NCBI GenBank assembly: GCA_963669155.1
Contig: OZ022587.1
Span: 481,939-545,938 of the forward strand
Direction of reading: 5' to 3'
Source of the DNA: Arbacia lixula
Lineage: Eukaryota > Echinodermata > Echinoidea > Arbacioida > Arbaciidae
Length of the DNA stretch: 64,000 nucleotides
Below are positions 11,566 through 21,772 of this stretch, piece after piece. Position numbers and translations under genes: made by a program. The notes under the pieces were generated by a model. It had not been told where the DNA came from, made no database searches, and worked only from the letters and a program-made list of their open reading frames with translations. Position 1 is the first letter of the stretch. Every line of letters begins with the position of its first letter.

Positions 11566-11641
11566 GCGACCAGCCCGCTCACGCAGTGAGCGGGCTGGTC
11601 GCCCCGGGACTGCTCCAGCTGCGCGGGAGCAGTCCCGGGGC
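11566..11641. repeat. Two adjacent near-perfect GC-rich hairpins
   Basis: The first hairpin has 17-bp perfect arms (GCGACCAGCCCGCTCAC at 11566-11582 and 11586-11602) around a 3-nt GCA loop. The second has 16-bp perfect arms (GCCCCGGGACTGCTCC at 11601-11616 and 11626-11641) around a 9-nt loop. They share the GC at 11601-11602 and lie in otherwise AT-rich sequence. The function is unknown. Confidence 0.85.
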
Positions 11642-12299
11642 TAATGCCATTGCAACGATGTGCATGTTTATTGTTAATGAAATAGAGGCCGTGAAGTCAT
11701 GATTTTGTTGCTCAAATCGGGTCCAAAAAGAAGTTAGAACCTATTTCTAAATGATGGTGGCACAGTATAAACGGGTATCGTAACCCTCGAAATCCTCAAA
11801 ACGAAATATGAAGGACAACATTCATAACTCACATAAATTGATCAGCGATGATGATGGTGATGATGACGAGGACTAGTGAACGTGCTGTCGAGTCATCTCG
11901 GAGGTCGTGAGCATCAACTGTGCATCGTTAATATACACACTCCGCATCGCAAAGCCTAAACCCATTGAAAACACACGTAATTACGCAACCGACCAGTGTA
12001 CTGCCGTCTTCAAAAACCGTCCATTGATAATACACGCACAGCATCGCAAAACCAAAACCCATTGAAAACACACGTTATTACGCAAGCAACAAAATGTTGC
12101 AGTTCGACTTTCCACCATTTCGGCGAGCAGACGGCCAAAAATGAGCGTTGTGCGCATGCGCCCGTACGTAATCCATCCGCAATTCGTGATCAAGTTGTCA
12201 TTAGAGTTATGAAATCGATTTGGCCAATTATGGCAATTTCCAATTATGGCAAAGTGACTTTGCCATTGTTTCGAGATTTCCAATTATTGCAAACCACTT
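11642..12299. other. No gene seen; short direct repeat
   Basis: The segment 11930-11985 (ACACACTCCGCATCGCAAAG, CCATTGAAAACACACGTAAT) is repeated at 12030-12085, indicating a short tandem duplication of about 100 bp. Open frames over it on both strands have no support. Confidence 0.5.
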
Positions 12300-12734
12300 C
12301 TTTATGAAATACCACCCTGTTCAACTAAAATAAAAGTTACATGATCATCACATAAGAGATTTGACTTTTTCTGATTTTTCCTGAATAAACAGACCATAAT
12401 ATTACAAAAACGATATTTCTTCATGCACGGATTTATCTTTAGTTGAGTAAACCTGTTAAATTGCTCCTGAAAAATGACTAAAATGTAGAGATACAATTTT
12501 TTAAAACAGGCATAATTTCAATTGATATTCTGTTTTTGGTGTTCATGTTACACCTGAAACATTCTTGGGTAATTGTAACTAAATGATGCTACCATGAAAT
12601 AATCGAGCATCTGATGACTGTAATCTTTATTTGTTTTTATATAACATACATGTAGTACAAAACATCATCACAAAATTACTAGGTTGAAATTTCAAGGTAA
12701 ATGTCACACTCTGGTACCCATATGGAAATACCCA

Positions 12735-12905
12735 TGTACCGGTACACAAAGTCTATGGGGAAACGGAATATCCACTTTCAGACATGCTGAAACGGAAAAG
12801 ACCATTTTTTGATGTGAAATATCACTGTCCCTACATTTTTTTTCTAGAGTCTTAGGATGTTTGTACAATAATATTTGAACAGCGTATTTGAAGAAAGGTG
12901 GAAAA
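12735..12905 (+). repeat. Dispersed repeat copy B (shared with 2998-3170)
   Basis: It carries the same word order as 2998-3170 (CACAAAGTCTATGGGGAAAC, AAAAGACCATTTTTTGA, CTGTCCCTACA, TCTAGAGTCTTAGG, AAGAAAGGTGGAAAA) with scattered substitutions. A shorter fragment (CAAAGTCTATGGGAAAACGG) recurs near 13738. Confidence 0.7.
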
Positions 12906-12913
12906 TGAAAGTA

Positions 12914-12998
12914 TACCAAGTGGCTATTTGCCTTTAGACCAGTTGGGTATTGGACCAAATGGGGATAGACGAAATGATAGTGGACGAAGTGGCTATTC
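12914..12998 (+). repeat. Degenerate minisatellite (GACGAAATGGCTATT-like), short block
   Basis: Variants of GGACCAAATGG, AGACGAAATGATAG and GGACGAAGTGGCTATT follow each other directly. The same motif forms the longer block at 14411-14622. Confidence 0.65.
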
Positions 12999-12999
12999 A

Positions 13000-14405
13000 C
13001 AACGAACAATTGCCCATAGACTGTGTACAACGGATAGATCGTCTCCGCACAGCCATTCGGAGACCGCTGATTGGGCAATCGCGCAGATCACCTCATGACC
13101 ACGTGGTTGCCTTCGGACTGCGTGTGGGAGTATCGATAGCGATAACGATTTCCGGTCACGTTGTGTACGCAGGAAATGGTCTTGGTTCGTGATCGGATCA
13201 CTCCGGTATCGATCGAAAATTATCGAAAATCGGCTTATCGAAAATCTGCAATTTCATGCATATTCATGCGACGCTCCGAAACCCCGAAGCCAATTGACTT
13301 TGTGCACGTTGCGATAGACTCTACAAATTCCAACAAACACGATGCGGGGGTGACGCTAATTCATAAGACTTTGACGGAAAAGCAAGAAGCAATCGAAATT
13401 CGCTTACCTGTGCGGTATCGGTGCGAAAATAGATCCTCTGAGAATACCTTTCATAATTCATATAAAATATAGGAAAGTGAAATTCTAGGTCGATTTTGGT
13501 ACGAGGTGATAGAGAATCTCTCACTTGTTTTGGTGGAATACTGTGTGGGGAAATAGAAGTCTTGCACTGCGCTAGACAGGAATAACCGTCTCATTCGGGG
13601 GCATTCTTTAATCAAAATGACATTTTTGGACATACCCCCCGAATAGAGACGGTACATCCACACCGAACGCACAGTGGCGGGGTTCTTATGTGTACAAGCA
13701 AATACAAGGTTTCTGCTAAAGTTAGAGGAATTAGTGCAAAGTCTATGGGAAAACGGATTTTGGAACTAGACATAGCGACTTCGTTTCAAAATCTAACATC
13801 TTTCAAGCTATGATGCAACAAATTTACTTACATCAAAATTAGATCTATATTACATATTTATAAATTCTAGGACTAAGATTCCACCAAATGTATAGAAAGG
13901 TGAAAATTAAAGACTTACTTTCTGCCGATCACACGTTTATCGCAGACATTTTCAATCTGCTCGAGTCTGACATAAATTTGACCAATCAGATTGTTCAACG
14001 GGTTGTTGGCTATGAATATTTAAATCGTCAATCGGTTCGACGAAAAAAAAACAGCACACGGCAAACGAGCGGGAAAAAAATGTGCGCATGCGTGAAATTA
14101 CTTATTCATATATATGCATTATCATTAGCGTTTTCATATTCAAAATGGCGACTCGCATCGATCGCCATACAGTGTACAGGTGCAATGTTCAGTCTCTAAA
14201 TAGGGCGTTCAGAGGAGCCAGATGCAATCTCAGCGGATCCAATGTCCTATAGAGACTGATTTTTCGGTCTAGCACTGCGCATGCTTATTTTCATTCATAA
14301 ACTGGCTCTCGGCAGTGGCTGGATGACGTCATGTAATAAGCAAAAATGGACATGGCCGCTAGCGACCACGCTCCGCTATCTGTTGCTGTTGTACACAACT
14401 TGTTG
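13000..14405 (+). mobile_element. Inverted-repeat element, copy 1 (with internal insertions)
   Basis: The left end (ACAATTGCCCATAGACTGTG, then TACAACGGATAG) and the right end (CTCCGCTATCTGTT...GTACACAACTTGTTG, 14370-14405) are inverted versions of one another. The internal text from 13250 to 13545 matches the minus strand of 20505-20760, including GACTTTGTGCACGTTGC and TAGGAAAGTGAAATTCTAGG. The segment 14270-14400 (ACTGCGCATGCTTATTTTCA onward) matches 20380-20510 inverted. About 700 bp in the middle (13545-14270) is absent from copy 2 and includes another hairpin block at 13586-13652. Confidence 0.65.
13570..13652. repeat. Hairpin block with CCGTCTCATTCGGGG arms; second copy at 18545-18620
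   Basis: CCGTCTCATTCGGGGG (13586-13601) faces CCCCCCGAATAGAGACGG (13635-13652). The left part with TTCTTTAATCAAAATGACAT is present in reverse orientation near 18560-18610 (AAGAATACCCCGAATGAGAC). Neither copy encodes a protein. Confidence 0.6.
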
Positions 14406-14696
14406 ATGTGCTATTGGACCAATTGGCACAAAAATACCATTAGATCTAGACCAAATGGGTAGTATTAGACCAAATGATAAGAGACGAAATGGCTATTATT
14501 ACAATGGTTATTGGACGAAATGGTAATTGGACTATGTGGATAGTGGACTAAGTGATACTAGACGAAATGACATTAGACCAAATGGCTATTACAGACGAAA
14601 TGGCAGTGGACGAAATGGCAATAAACCCTGAGCCTGGCTGTGTAGAGGTATGAGGACGTTGGATCCGCTGAGATTGCATGTCATGTGGCTCCTCCT
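14213..14696. mobile_element. Inverted-repeat element enclosing a minisatellite
   Basis: The arm AGGAGCCAGATGCAATCTCA...GGATCCAATGTCCT (14213-14248) is mirrored by AGGACGTTGGATCCGCTGAG...GGCTCCT (14653-14693); the right arm has a few extra bases. The interval contains the right end of the 13000-14405 element and the minisatellite at 14411-14622, so it is a nested structure. Confidence 0.65.
14411..14622 (+). repeat. Degenerate minisatellite (GACGAAATGGC / GACCAAATGG)
   Basis: Around a dozen variants of a 14-20 bp motif run in one orientation, for example AGACGAAATGGCTATT, AGACCAAATGATAAG and GGACGAAATGGCAATAAA. The motif matches 12914-12998. Confidence 0.75.
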
Positions 14697-14697
14697 A

Positions 14698-15381
14698 CTT
14701 CATAGCTTTGTATGACCAAAAATGCATTTTCGCTTTGAGAATTATTCCTTTCAAGGGAAGGGGTCGGTTTGTCTACTACATATCGATGTCTTTGAGTCTA
14801 AAAGCAACGGGTATCATTCGTTACAATACAATCGGACTGGCCTACCATGCCTACATGTAACTTACCATGCATTAGTGCGTTAGCGTCGGAAGGACAGGGG
14901 TGACAGGTTCAATCTGGTTCACAGGCATCAGTGTATAATTATCCATATAGTCCTTGCCTTTATTGCTGTAGCCTTAGTTTTGGGTCAAAGGTAGCGTAAT
15001 TCCCATCACCAATGCACCACCTTGCCATGGAGCAAAGAATACCACAGATTCTCGTTTAAATATATCCCCTAAAAGAAATAAATGGCACCTTCGTACAAGT
15101 GCAGCCTCTGCAGAAATATATTTTGAAAAATCGATGTTATACAAATAGTGCTGTACCGTCCGGCCGCTACGAGTAGATCTCCGGTTTTCTTAGGCTAGGC
15201 TGCTGCTGCTATGTTGCTGCGCTGGTGATCGTGAACGCATCGCATCGCATCGCCCGATATATCGAGGAACTCAAACGAGGGCGCGCTACCGGTTAATCGT
15301 TTGTCAAAAATGGACTCTGCCTTGTCTTATCTTCTTGATGAGTAAAACTGCAACAGTCCACCCGTCTCATGCACAACAGGT
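14698..15381. other. No gene seen
   Basis: The segment holds CpG-richer sequence near 15160-15290 with a short CATCG repeat (CGCATCGCATCGCATCGCCC near 15236-15255). No supported exon was found. Confidence 0.4.
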
Positions 15382-15530
15382 TGGGGATATTCTGAAAATT
15401 CACAGATGTAAAAAAAAAAAAATAAAAAAAAAAATTATATTCCGAGAGATAACTTTGGAAGATTTTAACCAATATTAATGAGTGCATGCCCTGCGCTCCC
15501 CCGGGTGCGCTCCTTTCCCAGAATATTTCC
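15382..15530. repeat. Partial copy of the 24693-25282 element family
   Basis: GGGGATATTCTGAAAATTCACAGA, an A-rich tract and GGAAGATTTTAACCAATATTAATGAG followed by GCATGCCCTGCGCTCC match in order the left part of the element at 24693 (there GGGGCGGTATTCCGAAAATC and GAGCGCATGCACTGCGCTCC). The right end is not present. Confidence 0.65.
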
Positions 15531-15620
15531 ATGAGGTGAAAGATTGAATGGAACATTCCATCTTTCACCGAATGAAAATTTACTCTCCATTGCACGAATG
15601 GAAAAACATTCATTATTTGC

Positions 15621-16170
15621 TTAAAGGTGATATTCATAGAAAATCCAAAAATATGAAGACATTCATCTACAGAAAGCTTCATACAATGAGCTCGGATGAC
15701 ATTCAAACAATATATCACTTTCCAAAAAGTGAAATTAGGGTGAGAACAATCACCGTATTCTCGGGGACAAATTTGCCCTACTGTCATCCGAAACGGCCTT
15801 TAGGTCTGACGTAAGAAAAGGGAGGCGTAATTGTGCATCAAACATGCCAATCCGCAGCAACTCTTCCGCCAGAAGCATCATGCATTGTTAATGAAACTGT
15901 GATGGCAGTTGCTATTGGATTAACAGGTGTGATACACAATGGTCATTGTACGTGAAGCGTATCCCGGCTGTGACGTACACACAACGTAATTTTCCCTGAG
16001 GCGATTTCGTAGGTCAGGAAGAGATATCAGTTTAGTAGAATTTTACTTTCATTAAACACAAAACTGAACACTTTCATGGCATGTTAGCTCAAATTGCTTT
16101 AATAACTCATTCAATTATAAAATAAACTATATTTTTATTTGATTTTATTTCCTATGAATATCACCTTTAA
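15621..16170. mobile_element. 550-bp element with TTAA-ended inverted repeats
   Basis: TTAAAGGTGATATTCATAG (15621-15639) is mirrored by CTATGAATATCACCTTTAA (16152-16170), a perfect 19-bp inverted repeat in which both outer ends are TTAA. TTAA is the target duplication of piggyBac-type transposons, so a piggyBac-derived MITE is possible. No transposase is encoded. Confidence 0.65.
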
Positions 16171-17068
16171 CATATAGGGTTACGCCATTTCCTGACCTAC
16201 TTTATCTGACCCACTCTTTCTGACCCACTTTTCATAGTGAAACATTGTGGACATTTGCTCACCGTGCGCGCGTGTGCATGTCCGCGCGTCGATATAACAC
16301 GTAAATTTATGTTAGATTTCGTGACATTGTGTCATAAATCGCTAATTTTTTACATGTTAGCATAAATATCCTCGCTTGGGGCGAGTGGCATCTGAAAGCC
16401 AACACTTTTCTACACATGATTAACTAACAATAATTCGAGGATTTCCAGTAGTCTCGTTGCACTTTTTGCTTGAAATCTGTTACGCATTCGTCTTTTGAGG
16501 TGGAAGTCTATGGGAAATGCCTCCGAATTCGACGAACAAGCATGTACATCACACACGTGTAGGCCTACAGAAAACAAACGAAGCAAGCAGTCAGTCTGGG
16601 GCGAGCGGTTTCTGACAGAAGAGATTTCACACTAAAACTTGATATAAGACTTATTCTCATTGGCTGTAAAATCTCGTTGCACTTTTGTTCCAAAAAGTTT
16701 TGTCGAATGAGAGACAATAATAGAAAAGAAGGCAACGAGAACTGCGGCAAATGACGTAATGCGACGATTCCATTATAGAGCGGGGGCGTCGCGAGCGTTG
16801 CGCGCAATCAGGTACGCGCTGCAGACGCGCAGGACTAGACTCACGACTCGGCGACGAGAACTGCATATTCCTGTGACATTTGTGTTCCTTTACTTGAAGT
16901 TCTAACAATGTCCAGAATATTTAGAACAATGCAGGTGAGATATTTGAAAGTTCACCCATTGTTTAATGCTGTATGGAGCGTATTTCCCATACACATCGCT
17001 AAATAATGAAATAAACGCATATTTTCGGTGTTGTCTGCACTCTGCAGGGGTAAGACCCTTACAAAAAT
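16171..17068. other. No gene seen
   Basis: The region includes CpG-rich DNA near 16260-16290 and 16780-16860. Two near-identical words (TCTCGTTGCACTTTT at 16452 and 16672) suggest an old local duplication. No exon is called. Confidence 0.4.
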
Positions 17069-17690
17069 GTCCTGTGGTACTTTCTGTGGTACTACATAAT
17101 ACCACAGAAAATACCACAGGATGGAAAGTTACCACACATATTTCTGTGGTACTACAGATGAGTAGCCTGTGGTACTCCTGTGGTACGGGAAATACCACAG
17201 AAAATACCACAGAGAAACATTATACCACAGCAATACCACACAATAGTGTTGTGGTTTTTAATACGGTACAGTGTAATACCACATAAAATACCACAGGGAT
17301 GAAAAAGGCCTACACACATGTATGTGGTAATGCACAGGTGTCGTCTGTGGTACTCATGTGGTACGGAAAATACCACAGGATACCACAGAAAATACCACAG
17401 GATGGAAAGTTACCACACATATTTCTGTGGTACTACAGATGAGTAGCCTGTGGTACTCCTGTGGTACGGGAAATACCACAGAAAATACCACAGAGAAACA
17501 TACCACAGCAATACCACACAACAGTGCTGTGGTTTTTAATACGGTACAGTGTAATACCACATAAAATACCACAGGGATGAAAATGCCTCTACACAGATGT
17601 ATGTGGTAATGCAGAGGTGTCGCCTGTGGTACTCATGTGGTACAGAAAAATTATACCACAGCAATACAATACAGCAGTGCTGTGGGATTT
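17069..17690. repeat. TACCACA/TGTGGTA foldback array, locus 1
   Basis: The motif TACCACA and its complement TGTGGTA occur dozens of times in alternating orientation. A larger unit of about 283 bp (starts AAAATACCACAGGATGGAAA, at 17106 and again near 17389) is tandemly repeated, with a third partial copy from 17568. Translated frames (VVFSVVFPVPQEYHR-type) are artefacts of the repeat. Confidence 0.9.
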
Positions 17691-17929
17691 TTTTTCTATA
17701 CTATTGCTCTATTGTGTCTTCTAGGCCTTCTGCTAAATCACATAGTTCTTGGAACTTGCGAAATATTGTACTGTCATCTTTTTCAAAAAGAAAAACAAAT
17801 ATGATAAATTCCTGTAGTCTGAATAAAAGACTACTGAGCTAACTGGCTGGAGAGCATCAGCACTTTATACAACAATGCATGCATTGCATAACACTGCAGC
17901 TCTACGTGCGCACACAACATGTATTTTTG

Positions 17930-18020
17930 TGTACAGTAGTACAGTGGGTGCAGTACACATCACTTCACCCACTGCACACACTGCACACACTGCACCCACG
18001 CCACACATACAGTATGTGAC
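17930..18020. repeat. CACTGCA-rich short tandem repeat
   Basis: CACTGCACACACTGCACACACTGCACCC-type words alternate through this interval, just before the first exon of the small plus-strand gene. Confidence 0.6.
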
Positions 18021-18045
18021 ATACTAGCACTGCACTGCACAAGCA

Positions 18046-18169
18046 ATGCTGTATCAGCACGTATCATTTGAGCGGGAAACGGCAATTGCGGCAAAGAAAA
18101 TTATGCTTGGGATTCAAGACGGACCTTTTAGCTTTGGACATCATGTCATACATGACCAATCAATCCAAG
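18046..18169 (+). CDS. Candidate first coding exon of a small three-exon gene
   Basis: ATG at 18046 opens a frame of 41 codons that ends in a strong donor (CCAAG|GTAAGA). An in-frame stop lies just upstream at about 18025. The protein begins MLYQHVSFERETAIAAKK and continues IMLGIQDGPFSFGHHVIHDQ. The exon leaves in phase 1, matching the exons at 19645-19665 and 19926-19963; together they give a protein of about 60 residues. An upstream exon cannot be excluded because ACAAG directly before CAATG could serve as an acceptor. The ETAIAAKKIMLGI stretch looks helical; I do not recognise the family. The phase match across three exons and the good donors support it as real, but no homology could be tested. 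Confidence 0.45.
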
Positions 18170-18701
18170 GTAAGACCTAGATTTAATGGTATTTACTAGC
18201 AGTTATAACTTTGGAGATATCATGTTTTTACAAAGATGCCAACTAGGCAGCAGTCACTCAGTGACAGAGTGTAATGTCTGTGAACGTATCCCCATATGTT
18301 GGTGTTGATGTTGCTCGACATCGAAGCACTGCACTGTGAACTCTTCATAACCCTTACTCTATAAGGGTAGCCCAGGCCTTACTTGTGAGTTTAAATTATA
18401 CAAAAAGGGTGATATTAATACATAAATTGTGATGATGCAATCCACAGCCATTGAGAAAGGATTCGAGTCATGTAAATTCAGGCCAATTAAGCCAGGGCAG
18501 CACATTGTAGTTGTAGACTCTAGACTGAAAAATCAGCCTGTGAACACCCTATCTATATCCAAAAATGTAATTTTGATTAAAGAATACCCCGAATGAGACG
18601 GTTATTCCTGTTTAAGCACACTGACACTTTGGTGATTGGGGGGAAAATACAGTTTGCTGGTCAGACTCAATCGAAATATTTGAAGTGGAAGTGGTTGAAT
18701 A

Positions 18702-19189
18702 TGTACCTTTACGGTTCTTGTATCGCAAGGCATTATGGGACGGAATTCTAGTACGCGAGCGTTGCTGCGGTAACTGTTATTGATTAAAATGTCATTTTCA
18801 TGTTACAGATTTGTTACGTGGATCGGTTCTGACATGATAATTTTCAGTAAATCTGAATTGTATTTTTACGATGACAAATTTTGATTTGTATTATTGTATC
18901 TAAATTATCTAATATATCTAAATATCTAAATGATTTATAAAGGGTTTGTTGAGAAAATAATAATCAAAGTTCTTATCGTTAAAATATAATTCAGATTTAC
19001 TGAAAGTAATCGCGGCAGAACCGATCCACATAACAAATCTGTAACATGAAAATAATAATATTGAACTTCGCGCTCGCTGTGGCTAGTGTCATGAGCGTTG
19101 TAAACAATCTGACCGCAGCGATCGCTGAGCGCTTCCGTACTAGAATTCCGTCCCATCATGCATTGCGATGCAAGAACTGTAAAGGTACA
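18702..19189. mobile_element. Foldback element with long arms inside intron 1 of the small gene
   Basis: The left arm begins TGTACCTTTACGGTTCTTG and includes GGGACGGAATTCTAGTACG, ATGTTACAGATTTGTTA and GGATCGGTTCTG. The right arm reads the same features in reverse order and orientation, ending AGAACTGTAAAGGTACA at 19189. Arms are imperfect over most of 18702-18880 and 18970-19189. There is no coding capacity. Confidence 0.8.
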
Positions 19190-19644
19190 GTGTACGTATT
19201 GTATTTCCTTTGAGGCTACCCTAAATGTTTCATGGACCTAGGTCCGAAAAAAGGTGACTGCCATATGAACTTGTATTCCTACATGCAGACCCAATATGCA
19301 TTTCTCAGAGCGCACATTATGCTGAATTGCACATGTAGGCATGCACATTGTGACCAAACTGACATCTTTACTTTATATTTTTTTTATCAGTGGGTGATTG
19401 AAGCAATGACTGAGCTATGCAAAATATATGTCAAAATCATAAACATGTATTTTTTTTTGTCTTTTGACATTCATTGAGTAATAAAATTTGTCATACCCTA
19501 ACATTTTCACGATATTTCATGAAACTTTTTTTTTTTTACAAACAATAACATTGAGTAGCTTGACCAAAACTGTTGTGCCACCAGTGATTCCCTTCCATGC
19601 ATATGTACATACTCTTCCCATTGCGTTTTATGCATTTTTGCCAG

Positions 19645-19665
19645 TGCGTGGACTAGAAGACCACG
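19645..19665 (+). CDS. Candidate 21-nt microexon of the small gene
   Basis: A T-rich tract ending TTTTTGCCAG precedes TGCGTGGACTAGAAGACCACG, which is followed by GTAAGA. With phase 1 at both sides it adds V-RGLEDH and joins to D of the next exon. A longer version using the upstream acceptor GTGCCACCAG at about 19580 is also open in the same frame (VIPFHAYVHTLPIAFYAFLP then VRGLEDH), so the exact acceptor is undecided. Confidence 0.4.
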
Positions 19666-19925
19666 GTAAGAATGGGCCACTACCTGTATGGCTATAGTCT
19701 GATCGAGGGCATCTTGCCGTAATACTGTATTATTGCAAATAGGCTCATTGTAATATAGCCTAGAGGCAAGATGCCATCGGTCTAGACTAGATGAAAGACA
19801 AGTTTGTAACTTGTTTCAAAAGACAAGGTATTCGCCCTGTGTATATTGCATGATAATACGTACTTGGGAAGTACTGAAGCATTATTTTTGTTAAATCACA
19901 AATTGATTTCCTTTTTTCTCGTCAG

Positions 19926-19963
19926 ATTTGTATGTGGAGCTAAAAGAAAAAGAGGGAGGATAG
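19926..19963 (+). CDS. Candidate last coding exon of the small gene
   Basis: The acceptor CCTTTTTTCTCGTCAG is followed by a phase-1 entry reading D-LYVELKEKEGG and a TAG stop at 19961-19963. The charged C-terminus (KEKEGG) is protein-like. The exon may continue as 3' untranslated sequence. Confidence 0.45.
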
Positions 19964-20108
19964 CCACCACCAAGATGAAAGATCCATTCTATCTATAGCT
20001 GTGAAGGAGACCTTGTCTGTCCATATCCTGGGAGAATACAGGTTTGTTGAAATGATTTTTTAATTCACGTTTCCATAGTCATACAATGCTGTGTAGAAGC
20101 TAATATTC

Positions 20109-20114
20109 AATAAA
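20109..20114 (+). terminator. Possible polyadenylation signal for the small gene
   Basis: AATAAA lies about 145 bp downstream of the stop at 19961-19963, in a reasonable position for a short 3' untranslated region. Such hexamers are common in AT-rich DNA. Confidence 0.3.
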
Positions 20115-20370
20115 GCTTTTGAGCTGGAGTACTTGCAGTTTATTTTGAGAGAATGTCTTAAAAACGTAGGTGCATTGGTTTGAGTTATGGCAATTTGAAT
20201 TGAATAAAACCACATAAAGTCGAAAAGCATCAAGCATGCATGGGCACATGACGTGGTAGTAATTGATTTTAGTCGTGTTCACGGTCAATTCAAGTTTTGC
20301 CAATGACAGTATACATTAAGCCTGAGTCATATCGATTTTGCGCCGATCGAACATCGATGCATCAACGGCA

Positions 20371-20972
20371 CATTGACAAATTGTGTACAACGGATAGCGG
20401 AGTGCGAACGTTAGTGGTCGTGTGTAATTCTGCTGATTACATGACATCATCCAGCCGCTGCCAAGAGCCAATTTATGAATGAAAATAAAGCATGCGCAGT
20501 GCAAGTGTGCAATGCTCCATCACCTCGTACAAAAATTGACCTAGAATTTCACTTTCCTATATTTTATGAATATTTTATGAAAGGTATTTTCGGAGAATCT
20601 ATTTTCTCACCGATACCGTACATGTAAGCGATTATACTTCTTGCTTTTCCGTCAAAATCTTACGAATTAGCGTCAATATAGCACCATGATAGTTAGAATC
20701 TGTAGAGTCTATTGCAACGTGCACAAAGTCAATCGGCTTCCGGGTTTCAGACGTGACCGGATATCGTTAACGCAATCGTTACCTCCTCAAGCACATGGCG
20801 TGATCTACGTGATGCACCAATAAGCAGTCCCCGAATCGCTTGTGCGGAGCCACTCTATATAATGCTCTCCGCGTTGTAGATAGTCTTACGCACGATCGCC
20901 ACTGTGCTGTTTCCAGGTTTTCACAACACACGATGCTATCCGTTGTACACAGTCTATGAACAATTGTTCGTT
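20371..20972 (-). mobile_element. Inverted-repeat element, copy 2 (compact)
   Basis: The ends GTGTACAACGGATAGC (20383-20398) and GCTATCCGTTGTACAC (about 20935-20950) are perfect inverted copies. The content matches the minus strand of 13000-14405 but lacks the central 700 bp, so this is probably closer to the original element. No transposase is present. Confidence 0.7.
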
Positions 20973-21406
20973 TTGGCGTTGCATAGGTACATGTATACGA
21001 TATAACTAGTAGTGAACGAATCAAAGACAAGTATGTAGTAGCTGCTTGATCATCGAGCGACCAGTTTGTTCTCTTGATGCGTTACCTGCAAAACTTACAA
21101 AAGACAGTAGGAACCAAGTAAGCAAAATAAAATTGTGAAAATATGAAGATAAATTGTGTATAACAGGACAATCAAACAAAAGATTTTGTGTTTTCTAGTC
21201 AATTTGGTAATTTCGTTGATGCATCAAATTCATCAAAACGAAATCGGAGTTCGACGTCTTTGATTGAACACCGGCTTAATAATCGATTCGACTCAGGCCT
21301 AGTTAACATGCTTATTGTATTGCTAATTACTTACAATCATTTACATCTAAAGATCATTTGGCACTCATGTTAAAGATGCATGCATATCAGCTAGTTTCAG
21401 GGGTCA

Positions 21407-21619
21407 TTTTTTGCAAGATTCAGTTGGAATATATTTCAGTGCTCAACATGTATACTTAAATTGATTATAAGAATGTGGGTTTATATATTTATTACATGTA
21501 CTGTAAAAGGGTGATGTAATAAAATGTAAATGTAATAAAAATATAAACCCATTTTCTTATAATCAAGTAAAGTATACATGTTGAGCACTTAAATATATTC
21601 CAACTGAATCTCGCAAAAA
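21407..21619. mobile_element. Foldback element with arms of about 80 bp
   Basis: TTTTTGCAAGATTCAGTTGG, AGTGCTCAACATGTATACTT and GATTATAAGAATGTGGGTTT on the left (21407-21488) are mirrored in order by the right arm (21541-21619). The loop is about 50 bp and AT-rich. Confidence 0.85.
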
Positions 21620-21772
21620 TAAGTGAAGTAAAACTACTTAGAGCATAACTACTGTACATTGTAGGAAGAATGGAATACATTTATAGAATCGCATTACATA
21701 ACAAATCAATAGTAATTGCTCTTGAGTTCATGACTACCAAGCATGTAATTCTTAATTTGTTTTCCCTTCTTT

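Larger units (their letters stand above)
8653..12317. mobile_element. Interval bounded by a perfect 18-bp inverted repeat (GGGTGGTATTTCATAAAG)
   Basis: GGGTGGTATTTCATAAAG at 8653-8670 has an exact reverse complement at 12300-12317. Inside each end the sequence is rich in related words: GCGGCAAA and TTGCCATAATTGG on the left (8670-8880) and TTATGGCAA/CCAATTATGG on the right (12220-12290). This may be one 3.7-kb element, or two copies of a small element that happen to flank the interval. The candidate exons at 9392-10294 lie inside it. Confidence 0.5.
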
